DNA from: Apoderus coryli
Lineage: Eukaryota; Arthropoda; Insecta; Coleoptera; Attelabidae
Direction: 5' to 3'
Assembly: GCA_911728435.2 (NCBI GenBank)
Contig: OU452198.1
Coordinates: 19,006,001-19,070,000 of the forward strand
DNA length: 64,000 nucleotides
Shown one piece after another: positions 32,243 through 42,865 of this stretch. A program made the position numbers and the translations under genes. How positions within the stretch are numbered: the first letter of the stretch is position 1; every line of letters starts with the position of its first letter. A model generated the notes under the pieces. The model ran no database searches. It saw only the letters and a program-made list of their open reading frames with translations, and had not been told where the DNA came from.

Positions 32243-32745
32243 TTTTCTCGTGTATAGATGTGACGAGTATTTAGGACTAACACAGTTTTCTTAGAAAACA
32301 TCAGTGGTTTAGTGCTTCCAGTATTGTTGTATTAAATTATATTGTTTACGTGTAATGCAACCTGACTGTTCAAAAGTAATTAACTTTTGATTATTGAAAC
32401 ATAAGTTATCAATATTTAGTGAAATTTCGATTTTGCAATAAGTACCATTAATTTTATTTTAAAAAGGAAAAATACATTCTTTGAAGAACCTACAAATTCG
32501 AACAAACGAGAAAATTAAAAAAAAAAAACATAAAACGAATAATTATCTACATTAATTTTTCCAATTTTGAGTAATTACATTTATTTAGGTGGAGGTAAAA
32601 GGAATTTCATCGTAAAATGCATGATAATCGGATTTCAAACTGTTCTTCAGAATCTGCAAATGCTCATACTTTTCTTTCTTGATTTTTCTTCTTTCCTGGT
32701 AAAGTGCTGGCAAATGTTTCATGTCCTTCTTCTCTTGATTTGGAT
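32243..32745. other. AT-rich, no recognised feature
   Basis: No coding or structural signal is seen apart from the 3' flank of the DDE-like gene to the right. Confidence 0.4.
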
Positions 32746-33932
32746 TTATTGTTGATCGTCTGTAAAGTTGAGTTTAGCCCAATCATCTGGGTGCCTTAGT
32801 TTGTACTCAATTACGGCATCTGGTGTATATTTTAATTGTTTAAGGTCATTTACTGTTGGGTCACCAACTGTTCGACCCGGCCTTATAGACGAAACATACT
32901 TTACTTGAGAAAAGTTTTTAAAAAAGTTATAGTCAATATACCGAACTTTATAAGGAAATGGTGTCTGCCTCGCATTTTCGCAATGGACAACATAATCTGC
33001 CGGAACATTTATGTCTTTATTTCTAATCCGTCGTTCAATAGCAGAGTGCATGGAATCTGCTTCCATTTGCGTGTGCCCTTTGTGAAGGTATTTCTGGATT
33101 ATTGTTACCTGATGAATTATGGACACATTCAACAAAGCATTGGATAAACAGGCATTGCGGTTTTGTCGCTCCAGAAAATTATTTTTCCAGATTTATCTGC
33201 CATATTAAGAAAAATTTCCTGTTCAATGAAAGAAACAATAATAGAAGAGAATTCATTTGCAGTTAAGGCGCCTTGTGTCTCATTCCACATGTAACAATAA
33301 CCTGCCTGCGATCTTATATTGTATATTGTGAAGTTATGGACTGCGAGTTTTGTTTTATAATACATAGCTCCCACTTTGTTTCTAGGAGCTAGTAACACAG
33401 ACTGCATGTCCATTGTGAAAACAAAATCAGATGTATCTGCCAATTTGTCCTCATTCTTCGCGTCTCTTGCCTCTTGTTTTAATACAAGGTGATGTTGATA
33501 GGCTTCTTCAGTAATATTTTTTGATTCGTAGGCGACGCACGTGTCGCACTGGTCTTTCCTCGGTCGAAACAATGAAAGGTTCTGCTTCTGGAATTCATCA
33601 TTGAACGTTGTTCTTGAAGCAGGTACTACCACGTTATGATCCTTGCAGTAGGAATTTACATAAAAACGGTACAATTCCTGCTTAGTTTGCCACATTGGTT
33701 CTAAGTAGTGTCGTTGAGTCGAAGCACGGCAATAGTGGGATTCCACTTTGGGTAATGAATTAAAAAATGTGGTTACTTGGATTCGAATTAATTCACTTTC
33801 TTTTTGCCCATGAGTTCTATTTAAGTGTTGTATTTTATCGTCAGTATTCCCTTCATCAAAATGTTCATCTTCAATATCAGCTTTAATCCATAAGAGAGTA
33901 CAGTTATGCTTTAGTCCAAGTGTGTTGAACAT
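32746..33932 (-). pseudogene. DDE-like gene of unknown family, copy 1
   Basis: The protein shares motif order with the gene at 60591-63075: LPKVESHYCRAST, FRPRKDQCDTC, FTMDMQSVLLAPRNK, then YNIRSQAGYCYMWNE, GALTANEF, IIFWSD, QNRNACLSNALL, GHTQMEADSMHSAIE, and a C-terminal HPDDWAKLNF. D (MDMQ), D (WSD) and E (MEAD) are spaced like an RNase H-fold DDE nuclease, but I cannot name the superfamily; proteins of this look are common in arthropods and cnidarians (DUF7869-like, from memory). A frameshift with loss of a few bases right after WSD (about 33170) breaks the frame, and no N-terminal exons are seen to the right. It may be a transposase or domesticated relative. Confidence 0.7.
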
Positions 33933-34227
33933 TTTTTTGCAGACCCGATATGTGACAAGATCATATATAGTGCTATGGTGTTGTTGTAATGGCTCACATA
34001 ATAATCAACCCATTAAGTCCTGAATCTATTTTTTTTAAACCAATAATTTTTTGTGCATATGCGTTTAAAATGATTCAACCAAAGTCTAAAAAATAGTAAA
34101 AAAAAAATATTTGTTATTTAGTTAGGGAGGGATGTACTTTTAAAAGTCTGATAGGACAATATACTTCTTTATTATTTAAAAAAATGTGTATGAAGAACAA
34201 AATAAAATATTTTAATTTAAATGAGTT
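33933..34227. other. AT-rich spacer
   Basis: No feature is seen between the DDE-like gene and the piggyBac gene. Confidence 0.4.
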
Positions 34228-35922
34228 TTACATGGTATGATATTCGAAAAAACATTCCTTTGGGTGCAAAGCGACTTGGCATTTTTGGCACACAAAATTT
34301 GCTCTTTTATGGCAGAGAGCACATCTGCGCTGGTTTTCTGAATATAGTACTAAGTGACCTCTTCCATCGTAACGGGAATGTTCGTGTTCATTTTGCGGTA
34401 CTTTTGAAGGCCCTCTTTTCGTTGTTCGTTTATGGATTTCTAATAATTCCAGAGTAATCGACCTTCGAAATGATAACTGGTCCAAAGTACCACCATCCAG
34501 TTTTTGCAAGTGCCATGCATTTTGTATTGTCATGTCCACACAGTGGGACCATAAGGGAAAATACCATTTTTTCCCACAAATTGTCGTTCTGTATTACCCA
34601 ATATTCTGATCACACCACCGCCCATATTTTCGATATACAATTTGATTAGACATGCTTTGCCCAGTGCAAAAACAGACGATGCATTGGACGCCAGACTAAC
34701 AATGCTATTGTCATTCCATTTACAAATTACTGTAACATCGTCTGCAAGAGCGTAATCAAAAGATCCTCTATCTTACTTTTTCATGTTCTTCGCTGACTGA
34801 AGGGGGCTACCTGGAAGTCGGTTTTCTCCTATTGTTCCAGTTGCTTTTATATTTCTGAGTTTGAGCTCTCTCATAAGGGAAAGAGATGTAAAATAATTAT
34901 CAAAAAGCAAATAAAACGGGCCATAAGGTAAAGTGTTTAGAACATCAGCGTATTTTAAAACCACAGCAGATCCTAAACCTAACTGAGAATATGCGTCAGG
35001 TATGCTTGAGTTTGACTCTTGATATGGATCAAAATTTACAATATATCCAAGCCGTGTTCCACCGACCCACATCTTGTGGCCCCAACGAATCGGCTTTCCT
35101 CGGATGAACTGTTTACATCCATGACGCTCAAAATAAGGAACCGTTGCCTCATCAACACTGTGGTATTCCTCTATAGGCGCATATTCAATAAAATTTTTAT
35201 TTAGAGAATCAAACAATCATGTTTGAGAACTTATCTTCTTTGTCCAGCTGACTGTTATTATTGCAATGGATATTATTCATCAAGTACTGAAATCTATCTC
35301 TCGATATGGCTGCAGTAACAAGTTTGTTATTAGTGTCGTCCGAATTTTGCCAGTACATTTTCCATCTAGAAACCGAGGAGTACCCACTAAAAATCATTAT
35401 ACCAATAAAGCAGAAGAGTTCATCAATTGTAACATCACCAGGAAGATTTTTTTGGCAGCTATAAATATTGGTATAGTGATTCATGACAGTGTCATCAAAA
35501 AATAATTTGAATACGGAAGCCGGAGATCGCTGACCTTTTACAGTTTGGACTGGTGGCCACGAAATAAAAGTGGTATGTGTAAGATCTTGTTTAAAGTACG
35601 AAAATGATTTAAACTTCTTTGTCCTTTCTGTGTGGTGTTGCCTGACTTCTGTGTGCTGCTGCTTAACATCTGGTGGACGCGAAAACTTATTTGGTTCTAT
35701 GTCGTCATCGTCACTGCTGTATGTGAATTTCAATGGTTTGCTCCGTTTTCTCTTTCGATTTTCACTTTCGGATTCATAATTTACACCTGCCCAAACATTA
35801 ACACCAAACTTCTGCTGATATCCAGAATCAAATTGCGATTTATTAAGGACTTTAAGCGCTTTTTCGTAGTTTTCGAGACTAAAAAAATTATTTGAATAAG
35901 TCTTAGAAAAATAATTCTTCAT
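34228..35922 (-). pseudogene. piggyBac-family transposase, nearly full length, frameshifted
   Basis: From right to left: an acidic/basic N-terminus with KRKRSKPLKF and SSDDDDIEPNKF; FISWPPVQTVKG and SPASVFKLFFDDTV; FCFIGIMIFSGYSS; RWKMYWQNSDDTNN; RFQYLMNNIHCNNN (35209-35922). After a frameshift at about 35215 come YHSVDEATVPYFERHG with the first catalytic Asp (the DEQ/DEA box), RGKPIRWGHKMWV, YLLFDNYFTS with the second Asp, and KATGTIGENRLPG (34773-35216). A second break near 34770 leads to WNDNSIVSLASN, then QNAWHLQ and a C-terminal RING-like CALCHK...CQKCQ zinc cluster. Length fits the family (about 550 residues). TTAA ends were not found. Confidence 0.88.
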
Positions 35923-37847
35923 TTAGGTAAGTTGCTTTAAAAATGCCAAACGACACGCATCACGTGACTTTCCTGACCTATCAAAATTTACTTTTGCGAA
36001 CATTCCTGAAAAATGACCATATTTTTTAAAATGGCAAATGAATATGTTGTTGGTTTTTTAATTTTTTACCCCTGTACCAATTTTCAGCCATCTAGTGAAT
36101 TTTTTATTCGGATCTTTCAAAAATTATTAAAAAAAATTTTCATAAATTTAAGTTTACATATTATGTTTAGAACATTTAAGTTACAAATTATTATGGCTAA
36201 CACAGCTTTTTCCATAAAAAATCAAATTTTTAACAAAAATACCCATATCGGTTGGTGCAATAAATTGCAATAATTCGAAGAATTACCTTTGCATTTCAAT
36301 TTGTATCACTGCAAATGACATATATTTTACTTTAAAAACACATAATAAATTTCCATATGATGCGTACTTTCTGTGTGACACTGTATAGATTTTGGATATA
36401 TTCTATTTTTTAATCAATTTTAAATTAAAAATAGTAAATAGGTAGCAGGATGCAATCACGGTCCATTTTTGTTTTACATTTTTTTTTCAATTGCCAAAAC
36501 CAATCTCACATGTAAAAGTTAAAACAAAAGAACTATTATTTCCTTTCTTATGTAATTTCATCACATACAACTTTGTTTTTTGTTATTTTAATCTCCAATA
36601 TTAATGTACGTCAGCCATATTTCATTCACAATCGCGACACCACCACCCACGTTGTCCGGAAACTCAACGACACAAAACATATTATTTTTTGTATTTTCCA
36701 CCATTATTAAAATACCTACGCCACTTATAATAATGTAAGAATCAAGATCAACAAAATCAAATACACATAAAAAAAAGTTAAAAGCACACTTTACACAATT
36801 ATTGTTCACATTAATATAATTTTTAATTAATGCAAATTGCAAATACGCACTACGCACTTAAAATCAGATATGGTACATGAAAGATGAAAGGAGATCGGAG
36901 ATGCCTGAAGCCGAAAAAAAGATAGTCTATAGTCACGTAGGCGGAGTTGTCATTTTAGGCGTATTAAGATATTTCCCACAGCTACCACATGTTTTTTGTT
37001 TTCATATTATCATTATTATGATTGATATGTATTATGCTTTATTTACTTATTATACGTATCTGAGTATTTAAAATAGTAATTGGAATTGTCTAATATAGTT
37101 ATTTACTATCTAAATGTGCCTTGTTTTCAACTCATAATCCATAGTACCACGAATACATGACAACTTAGCAACGTTGCTTGAATATCCAACCAAATTTGTG
37201 CAATTCGAAGTGTATTAAATACCCGTTTACCTCCAGCCACATACATCAAAACATTATTCTATGATATACATCAGCAATTTTAACTTACTTCACTTTAATC
37301 GTACATTCCTTTTTCCTATATACAATTAATTTTCAGAATCACTTTGTAACAACAATGGATTCACCTAACCTGTGATGACAATTTAACCTCAAAATGGTGA
37401 TGTCCGATGAGGGCATCCAAATTTGCGAGCTTCGGACTTGCACCTAAGGCTATGCATATTACATCAGAGGTCAAGCTACTTTGCATGAAATGTATGAAAT
37501 CAATCAATTAAAAATTTATTATATCTTTGATTCTTATTATTTCATTTCTCTCTATTCCGCACAATAATGCGCATGTCCAAAGCTTGCAAATTTGGTCGTC
37601 CTAGATGTCAATCTAATAATAAATAATTAGTAGTTGAAGTTTTAGACGTAAAATATACGTTTCTAATATACGTTAAATATGCGTACGATCCACCACGTCA
37701 TTTAAACGAATTCTAAAGGTGTCATGACGTCGCCGACGTAAAATGACCTTTTTTCGACGTCATAATGACGAACGTGAACTATGTGGGAAGTAAGCAACAT
37801 TTAACGATAAGATACAAAAAAATTGAAAAGTGAAAAATCTTTTAACT
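35923..37847. other. AT-rich DNA with one weak coding trace
   Basis: A minus frame at about 36588-36715 reads MFCVVEFPDNVGGGVAIVN then IWLTYIN. This resembles the short N-terminal segment of insect proteins that continue with a DUF4806 domain, but no such domain follows. Otherwise I see no gene, repeat or RNA. A CRE-like GACGTCA string lies near 37760. Confidence 0.35.
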
Positions 37848-37885
37848 TCAACAAACGAAAAACCTAATTAACAACATGATGAACC

Positions 37886-38295
37886 CTAATAACGCGTAAT
37901 ACCTCCTCGAGCTCTTATAACCGCTTGCATTCGCCTGGGTAAGTTTGTTATTAAGTTCTGAATGGTTTCTTGCGGGATGTTTTCCCATTCTATCAGAACA
38001 GCTTGCTCCAATTCTTGTAGGTTGATTGGTGCAGGTACATGACGTCGAATTGATTTTTTCAGAACATCCCAAAGATGCTCGATTGGATTGAAATCTGGAC
38101 TTCGTGGTGACCACTCTAAGATTTGAATATTAATCTCATTTAGGTAATCTAACACAGGTCTTGCGGTGTGAGGCCTTGCAATATCTTGCATAAAAATGAA
38201 CGTATCCCCTATAAATGGCGCAAACGGCATAACATGGTCCTGAATAATATTTTCTGGATAGAATTCTGCATTCTGTTGCCGCTGATAACTTTTTC
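37886..38295 (-). pseudogene. Tc1-like transposase, C-terminal DDE half
   Basis: NAEFYPENIIQDHVMPFAPF, IFMQDIARPHTARPVLDYL with the second catalytic Asp, then WSPRSPDFNPIEHLWDVLKK with the Glu, and VPAPINLQELEQAVLIEW. The Asp and Glu are 34 residues apart, the Tc1 DD34E pattern, and the frame stops at 37886 after RARGGITRY as expected for a complete C-terminus. Everything upstream of NAEFY is missing; the sequence right of 38295 reads as another frame with no HTH. The copy is therefore a truncated relic. Confidence 0.9.
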
Positions 38296-38772
38296 GGCGT
38301 TATCCTTCTTCGGAAAATATCAGCAATTTTCACTCACTTTTTCCTTTTAAAAATTGTAGACTTAGTGAACTGAGAAAATAACCTCACAATGCTTTATAGC
38401 ATAATATGTTAATTTTGGCCAGTGAAGTTAGCGGTAGGTGATCATGTCATATGAGCCCGACTTATCTGAGCCTACCAACGGACAACAGCATATGTGTATC
38501 CTATTTATCTATTATAATAACCAACCATAATAGAAACGTTCCTATAGGTTAATGACCGAAATGCAAACATTATTATGTAACTAAAATCAACAAAATAGAG
38601 ATATTATTTATATTAATAAATACATGTGTCTATATTTTACACAAATAAGGCTGATTTATTGTATTTTCAGTTTTAGTAGAGGAGTCGTATTTTTCTAGTT
38701 AATTTGTAGTAGGTATCTGCAATGTAAAATACGAGTATTAAATAGGTATAATTACTGATTAACATAGTGGTT
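38296..38772. other. AT-rich, no recognised feature
   Basis: Sequence between the Tc1 relic and the short retroposon; no terminal repeat was identified. Confidence 0.35.
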
Positions 38773-38874
38773 AAGTGATTCTGCTTTTTCATAATAAGCC
38801 CATGAGGCTGCAGTGAAACCGGGGACTTAGGTCGTACGGACCCTTTCAAAAAAAAAAAAAAAAGTGATTCTGCT
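38773..38874 (+). mobile_element. Very short retroposon copy with 13-bp target duplication
   Basis: AAGTGATTCTGCT occurs at 38773-38785 and 38862-38874. Between them is a 76-base insert ending in a poly(A) tail after GGACCCTTTC. This is a 5'-truncated LINE or SINE copy of about 60 bases plus tail. The body (GGGACTTAGGTCGTACGGACC) matches nothing else I noticed in the window. Confidence 0.8.
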
Positions 38875-40392
38875 GATTTTTCGCCTTTTCTATAAAATAA
38901 ATTCTCTGGTAAATAAGGCTTTTGTTTATAAATTTTCTTCAAGATTAAGTACATATTATTCTTAACAATTTCTGCTACGTCTCTGTAATCAAAAACAACA
39001 TACTTATTATATTCAGCAAATATGTTAAAAAGGTTAAATATGGTTATTATCAACCACTTTGTTGTCAGAGTCAAAGATTTACGAAAGAGCTAAGCTCTAT
39101 CTAAAGTAGTAAGTTTAATAATGAATATTATGTATTTGAACTAACCTAAGCCTCTAGTTTGTATTTAGCAATGCATATATTGGTTTCTTCTGTTAGTATT
39201 CTCTGTTCGTGTACTTTTATTGTTTATAGGAAAGTTTGCATCCCATTATATTATTTGCTATGAATAGATTCTAATACTGCAATGTTTTTCATATTAAGTA
39301 GCTATACATGCTGGAATGTTTTTAATGTAGTTTAAATTGTTTTGGAAGACATTTGTGTCCAGATTTATAAAATTCATTGGAGGTCCTCTTGTTGGAAGTA
39401 ATAGTAAAGAAGCTATTTACATTTTGTACCACTTACACTGTACCTTATTGATTAGCCTAAAATAGGTATTTTATTATATGTTGCTTCTATTAAAATATGT
39501 ACTTACATTATTAGATGTGGTTAATGCTAATTTTTTGAATATTTGTTTGTGTTGGTTGGCATTTGAACGATTAGTATAGGTATCTATTAAGAGATGTTTA
39601 CATGTAAAATTACCTATATAGGATCGGATTTTAGCTACAAAAATAATTAATATTAGGTATTAATAGAATATACTTACCGTAAAATACCGAGATTATTTTT
39701 GTGTTTTTCATTTTCATAAAAAAAAATTATTTATAATTAATATTTATTACACTTGTCACAGTTGTCATATGGATTGTCATATATCTCAGATTTTTGGCAT
39801 CGTTGTCAGATTTAGTTTAGGCTAGCATATAAAATATATTTATCGGGGAGAATATTTTTGTAAAAGTGAATTGAAAGTAAAGAATTTGTGAATGAAATTT
39901 GAAAATAAAGCTTGGATAATTTAAGTGTCTTGTTAAATAGGTATTTAAACTTGTTTTGAGTGTGTAAATATATTCCGGATTGATTAATTGATTTTGCTAT
40001 TACGGCAATAACGATAGATAAAATAAAATGTGACATCCGCGTTTTTCTTAGGTGTTGCCAAATTTTGAATGAATTGAATTGAATGAAATATAATTAATAT
40101 GGAATTTTTTCTACAACGCAATTATTTTAGCAAAGATAAAATAAACGTGTTTCGGGTGTAAACAGATTTCGTAACACATGACATATTTTCCATACGTACG
40201 AACTTTTACTCGTTTTGGTTGACGATTAGAGTGAATAAGAGCTATCACGTTTTTATTAGTTGCGTGATTTCCCAGTCGTTTTGTGGTAGTTTTTGAGGGT
40301 TATAAAAAAATTATTAATTTTTTTTTTAATTTTTGAATTTGAATGAAAAAAAAAGAAATATAAAAAAAAAATAAAAAAACAACAACAAAGTA
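38875..40392. other. AT-rich DNA without gene
   Basis: Open frames at 38673-39074 and 39812-40036 (minus) lack motifs. The right end is a run of A-rich sequence that forms the 3' side of the tRNA-derived unit. Confidence 0.4.
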
Positions 40393-40466
40393 TTGCCAAA
40401 GCTGGGATTCGAACCCCCAACCTTTCGCATGCGAAGCGAACGCGCTACCAATGACGCCACAGAAAC
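40393..40466 (-). repeat. tRNA-Ala-like SINE unit (copy 2)
   Basis: The minus strand shows a D-arm/A box GCGTCATTGGTAGCGC, an anticodon arm TTCGC-TTCGCAT-GCGAA with CGC in anticodon position, and a B box GGTTCGAATCC. It ends TTGGCAATAC before a T-rich tract. The D, anticodon and T arms are better preserved than at 3583-3657. The acceptor stem is poor, so I call it a tRNA-Ala-derived repeat and not a tRNA gene. Confidence 0.7.
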
Positions 40467-41107
40467 CTGATAACATATATTGTATTTTAATTGTAATAAT
40501 ATAGGTTCCAACTACCTAACTGGTGAAATTTTAAATGGGACACATACACCCTGTATAAAACTTTTATGTGCCCATTCTACCTAAAAATACTCTGAAACTT
40601 TAAAAAAATATATATAAAAAACTTCAAATTAAAATTTTTTTGAACTATTTTTTAACCACCCTGTGCAATAATTTCATAAACCAATCTAAAAAACTAAAAA
40701 AATCTGAAAATTTTTCTATCTATTACGTTCTACCGTACCTAAAATTAGCTATATTTCGAAAAAGAATTTTACATAATATTTTTATTTAAACAATAAAAAT
40801 AAATCATATTTTAAGAAATTTCCCTGTTTTATCTAAAATCAGCATTTTAGCAAGATTTAAATAAAATTTTACGTTAATTTCCAAATATGTCTTGGAGAAA
40901 CATGAATAAATAATTAAATCCGCTTCCGGTATGTTTAAAAGAGCCATTCGAAGTTCTACTTGACCCTAATAAATATGATTTTCTTTTAATCTTACCAAGG
41001 ATTCCTGTGAGATAATCACTGGATTCTAAGAAACTCTCAGCTGGGTTGGTTTTTCCTACAATTGTTAAATGTTAAGTAAACGTTTTGCTTTATTTTCACA
41101 AGCTTAC
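40467..41107. other. AT-rich, with a dispersed-repeat terminus
   Basis: ACACCCTGTATAAAAC near 40546 is an insect repeat-end motif like that at 10741. No gene is seen. Confidence 0.4.
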
Positions 41108-41318
41108 CTGTAAACGGGCACTTAATTTCTATTAATCTGACAGGCTTATTATTTTCAAAAACAACCCCATCTGCTGAATATCCAAACCACAGAATTTGTT
41201 TTGAAATAATTATTCCACAAGTAAAAACCCTGTCAACATTCACCGAGTTACTTGGCGTTTGTCCGAAATATTGATCAAATATCGTTATTCCACACTTACA
41301 CCCTGCGAATGTCAACAT
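41108..41318 (-). pseudogene. YqaJ-type recombinase/nuclease exon
   Basis: The exon ends at a CGTTTACAG|GTAAGC donor at 41108. It encodes LWFGYSADGVVFENN and RLIEIKCPFTGK, matching the G.SPDGxV and xEIKCP metal-binding blocks of YqaJ exonucleases (lambda-exonuclease/PD-(D/E)XK fold). Such domains are frequent in insect mobile-element proteins. The exon's start and the neighbouring exons were not found. After the donor the frame continues only by chance to 41037. Confidence 0.7.
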
Positions 41319-41926
41319 TCACCATGCACTGGATGTTGAAAAGAAATATTATTTTATTGAATGAGCACAAGAATAACGCTCTTTTTATTATTTATTTCAT
41401 GTTAAAACATGTAAAAACTTTTCCAGTAAACATAAAGCCATTGTTTGAATTGTCCATCATCAGTGGCTAAGGAACCTTATATAATGCGGTTAGATGAGGG
41501 GGTTAAACTTCATATGAACTTAATGTAGGGTCTTTTCACATTGATTTTCAATTTAAACGTTTATATAATGTCTGTAAAATAATGACTTAAATTAGAATAT
41601 GATGTAATATTATTAAATCAGTTGGAGTCTTACCATTTTATGGAAAGTGGTTTTTTAAAAATTAAGCATAATGAAAATAAATTGGTTTTAAAACATTAAC
41701 ATTTGTGCATTATTTCAACTTGTGTTTCTTTGTACTTTTCTTTTTTCTTCATCTTTAATTGTAAGTTGTAATATTTTGAAGAGCTGGTAAGATTCCACCA
41801 GTGTGGTTTTAATGTCTACAAATTGGACAAGACGACAAAATGTCGAGTGGCGAGATGAAGATAGTTGTATATCTGTTATTAGGTTTCAGCCAAAGTTACA
41901 CATTTGGTGTTTTAGGTGAAGTGAAG
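41319..41926. other. No gene; a degenerate hammerhead-like string
   Basis: On the minus strand CCACTGATGATGGACAATTC (about 41440-41460) matches the start of the hammerhead-like motifs but lacks a clear GAAA box. Nothing else is recognised. Confidence 0.4.
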
Positions 41927-42153
41927 TGATTGAGAGAGAGATGTTTGTGGCGACACCTAGCGTGAACAGGCAATATGCCGGGTGAAACACAGTTCACTAA
42001 CGATGGCCGGATAAGAAGTAACAACTCCATTATATCCTATTGCCAACACTAGATGCGCCCGAATCCCCTAGCAGGGAGGCTTTATTTAAGAATTGCTTGT
42101 TACATAAAGCAACAAGACTTTAAGTTATGTTGGAAATTTATTTCACACTACCA

Positions 42154-42202
42154 TGCTTCCACCAGACGGCCGTTTCGTCGATCCACGACTCATCCAGTGT
42201 TG
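42154..42202 (-). ncRNA. Hammerhead copy with a one-base core insertion
   Basis: This is the inverse of the motif at 42382-42425. The stem II, GAAA and stem III parts are identical, but the first core box reads CTGGATGA instead of CTGATGA, and the preceding stem I strand comes from the joined A block (CCAACA). It is expected to be inactive; the change sits exactly at the A/B junction. Confidence 0.6.
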
Positions 42203-42381
42203 GCAATAGGATATAATGGAGTTGTTACTTCTTATCCGGCCATCGTTAGTGAACTGTGTTTCACCCGGCATATTGCCTGTTCACGCTAGGTGTCGCCACA
42301 AACATCTCTCTCTCAATCAATTCTCGTGCTAGTATAAGCTCTTTGTAAATTGTTGGAAATTTAGGTCACACTGCCTGCCGA

Positions 42382-42425
42382 TCACCACTGATGAGTCGTG
42401 GATCGACGAAACGGCCGTCTGGTGG
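42382..42425 (+). ncRNA. Canonical hammerhead ribozyme
   Basis: All elements fit a type I hammerhead: stem I CACCA (42383-42387) with TGGTG (42420-42424); CTGATGA (42388-42394); stem II GTCG/CGAC with loop TGGAT (42395-42407); GAA (42408-42410); stem III AC/GT with loop GGCC (42411-42418); cleavable C at 42419. Self-cleavage would fall between 42419 and 42420. The short, palindromic stem III (ACGGCCGT) is usual for hammerheads in Penelope-like elements, SINE-like retrozymes and insect satellites, which often act as dimers. It lies in block B of the inverted duplication. Confidence 0.88.
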
Positions 42426-42499
42426 AAGCATGGTAGTGTGAAATAAATTTCCAACATAACTTAAAGTCTTGTTGCTTTATGTAACAAGCAATTCTTAAA

Positions 42500-42865
42500 T
42501 GAAGTGAAGTGAGGTGAGGAAGTCATATGAGGTGAGTATATAAAGGAGGTTTAATTTAAATTAATTAATTGGGAGGTTTGGTAAGGTGTTGAGAAGAATA
42601 ATTTGTTGTATGTGAAGTCCATGTTTAATGTCTCTATCTTTGTTGTTTAAGGGTATATTAATTTATTTAATTTGATGTTCGATGAAAAGGTGTCTGTGGA
42701 TTAATGACTCTATTGTCTATGTTTAAGAAGAAGGGAAATGTTATGTTATAACCTAAGACCATAAAGACATTGTTGAACTTAATACAAACTAACAAATTGA
42801 AATGATAAATAAAATACATATTTTTACTGAAATGTAAAAAACAAATAAAATGTATGACGAACTTA
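42500..42865. other. AT-rich, no recognised feature
   Basis: GAAGTGAAGTGAGGTGAGG at about 42501 continues the edge of the duplicated repeat; otherwise nothing is seen. Confidence 0.4.

Larger units (their letters stand above)
41927..42495. repeat. Two interleaved perfect inverted duplications (dispersed repeat with hammerhead)
   Basis: Block A (about 41927-42050) is present as an exact reverse complement at about 42195-42318. Block B (about 42083-42192) is an exact reverse complement of about 42388-42497. The order A, B-inverse, A-inverse, spacer, B therefore folds as two long hairpins that interlock. Arms of 110-124 bases without a visible mismatch suggest a recent event or gene conversion. 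The same repeat, once, is at 30836-30966. Block A shares ATTGA..AGAGATGTTT.TGGCGACA with the 3' region of the LINE at 59601-60263. Confidence 0.9.

Noticed and set aside
37720..37775. Cluster of GACGTC strings as a regulatory site
   Set aside because: Only a few imperfect copies exist with no gene nearby; chance or repeat remnant is more likely.
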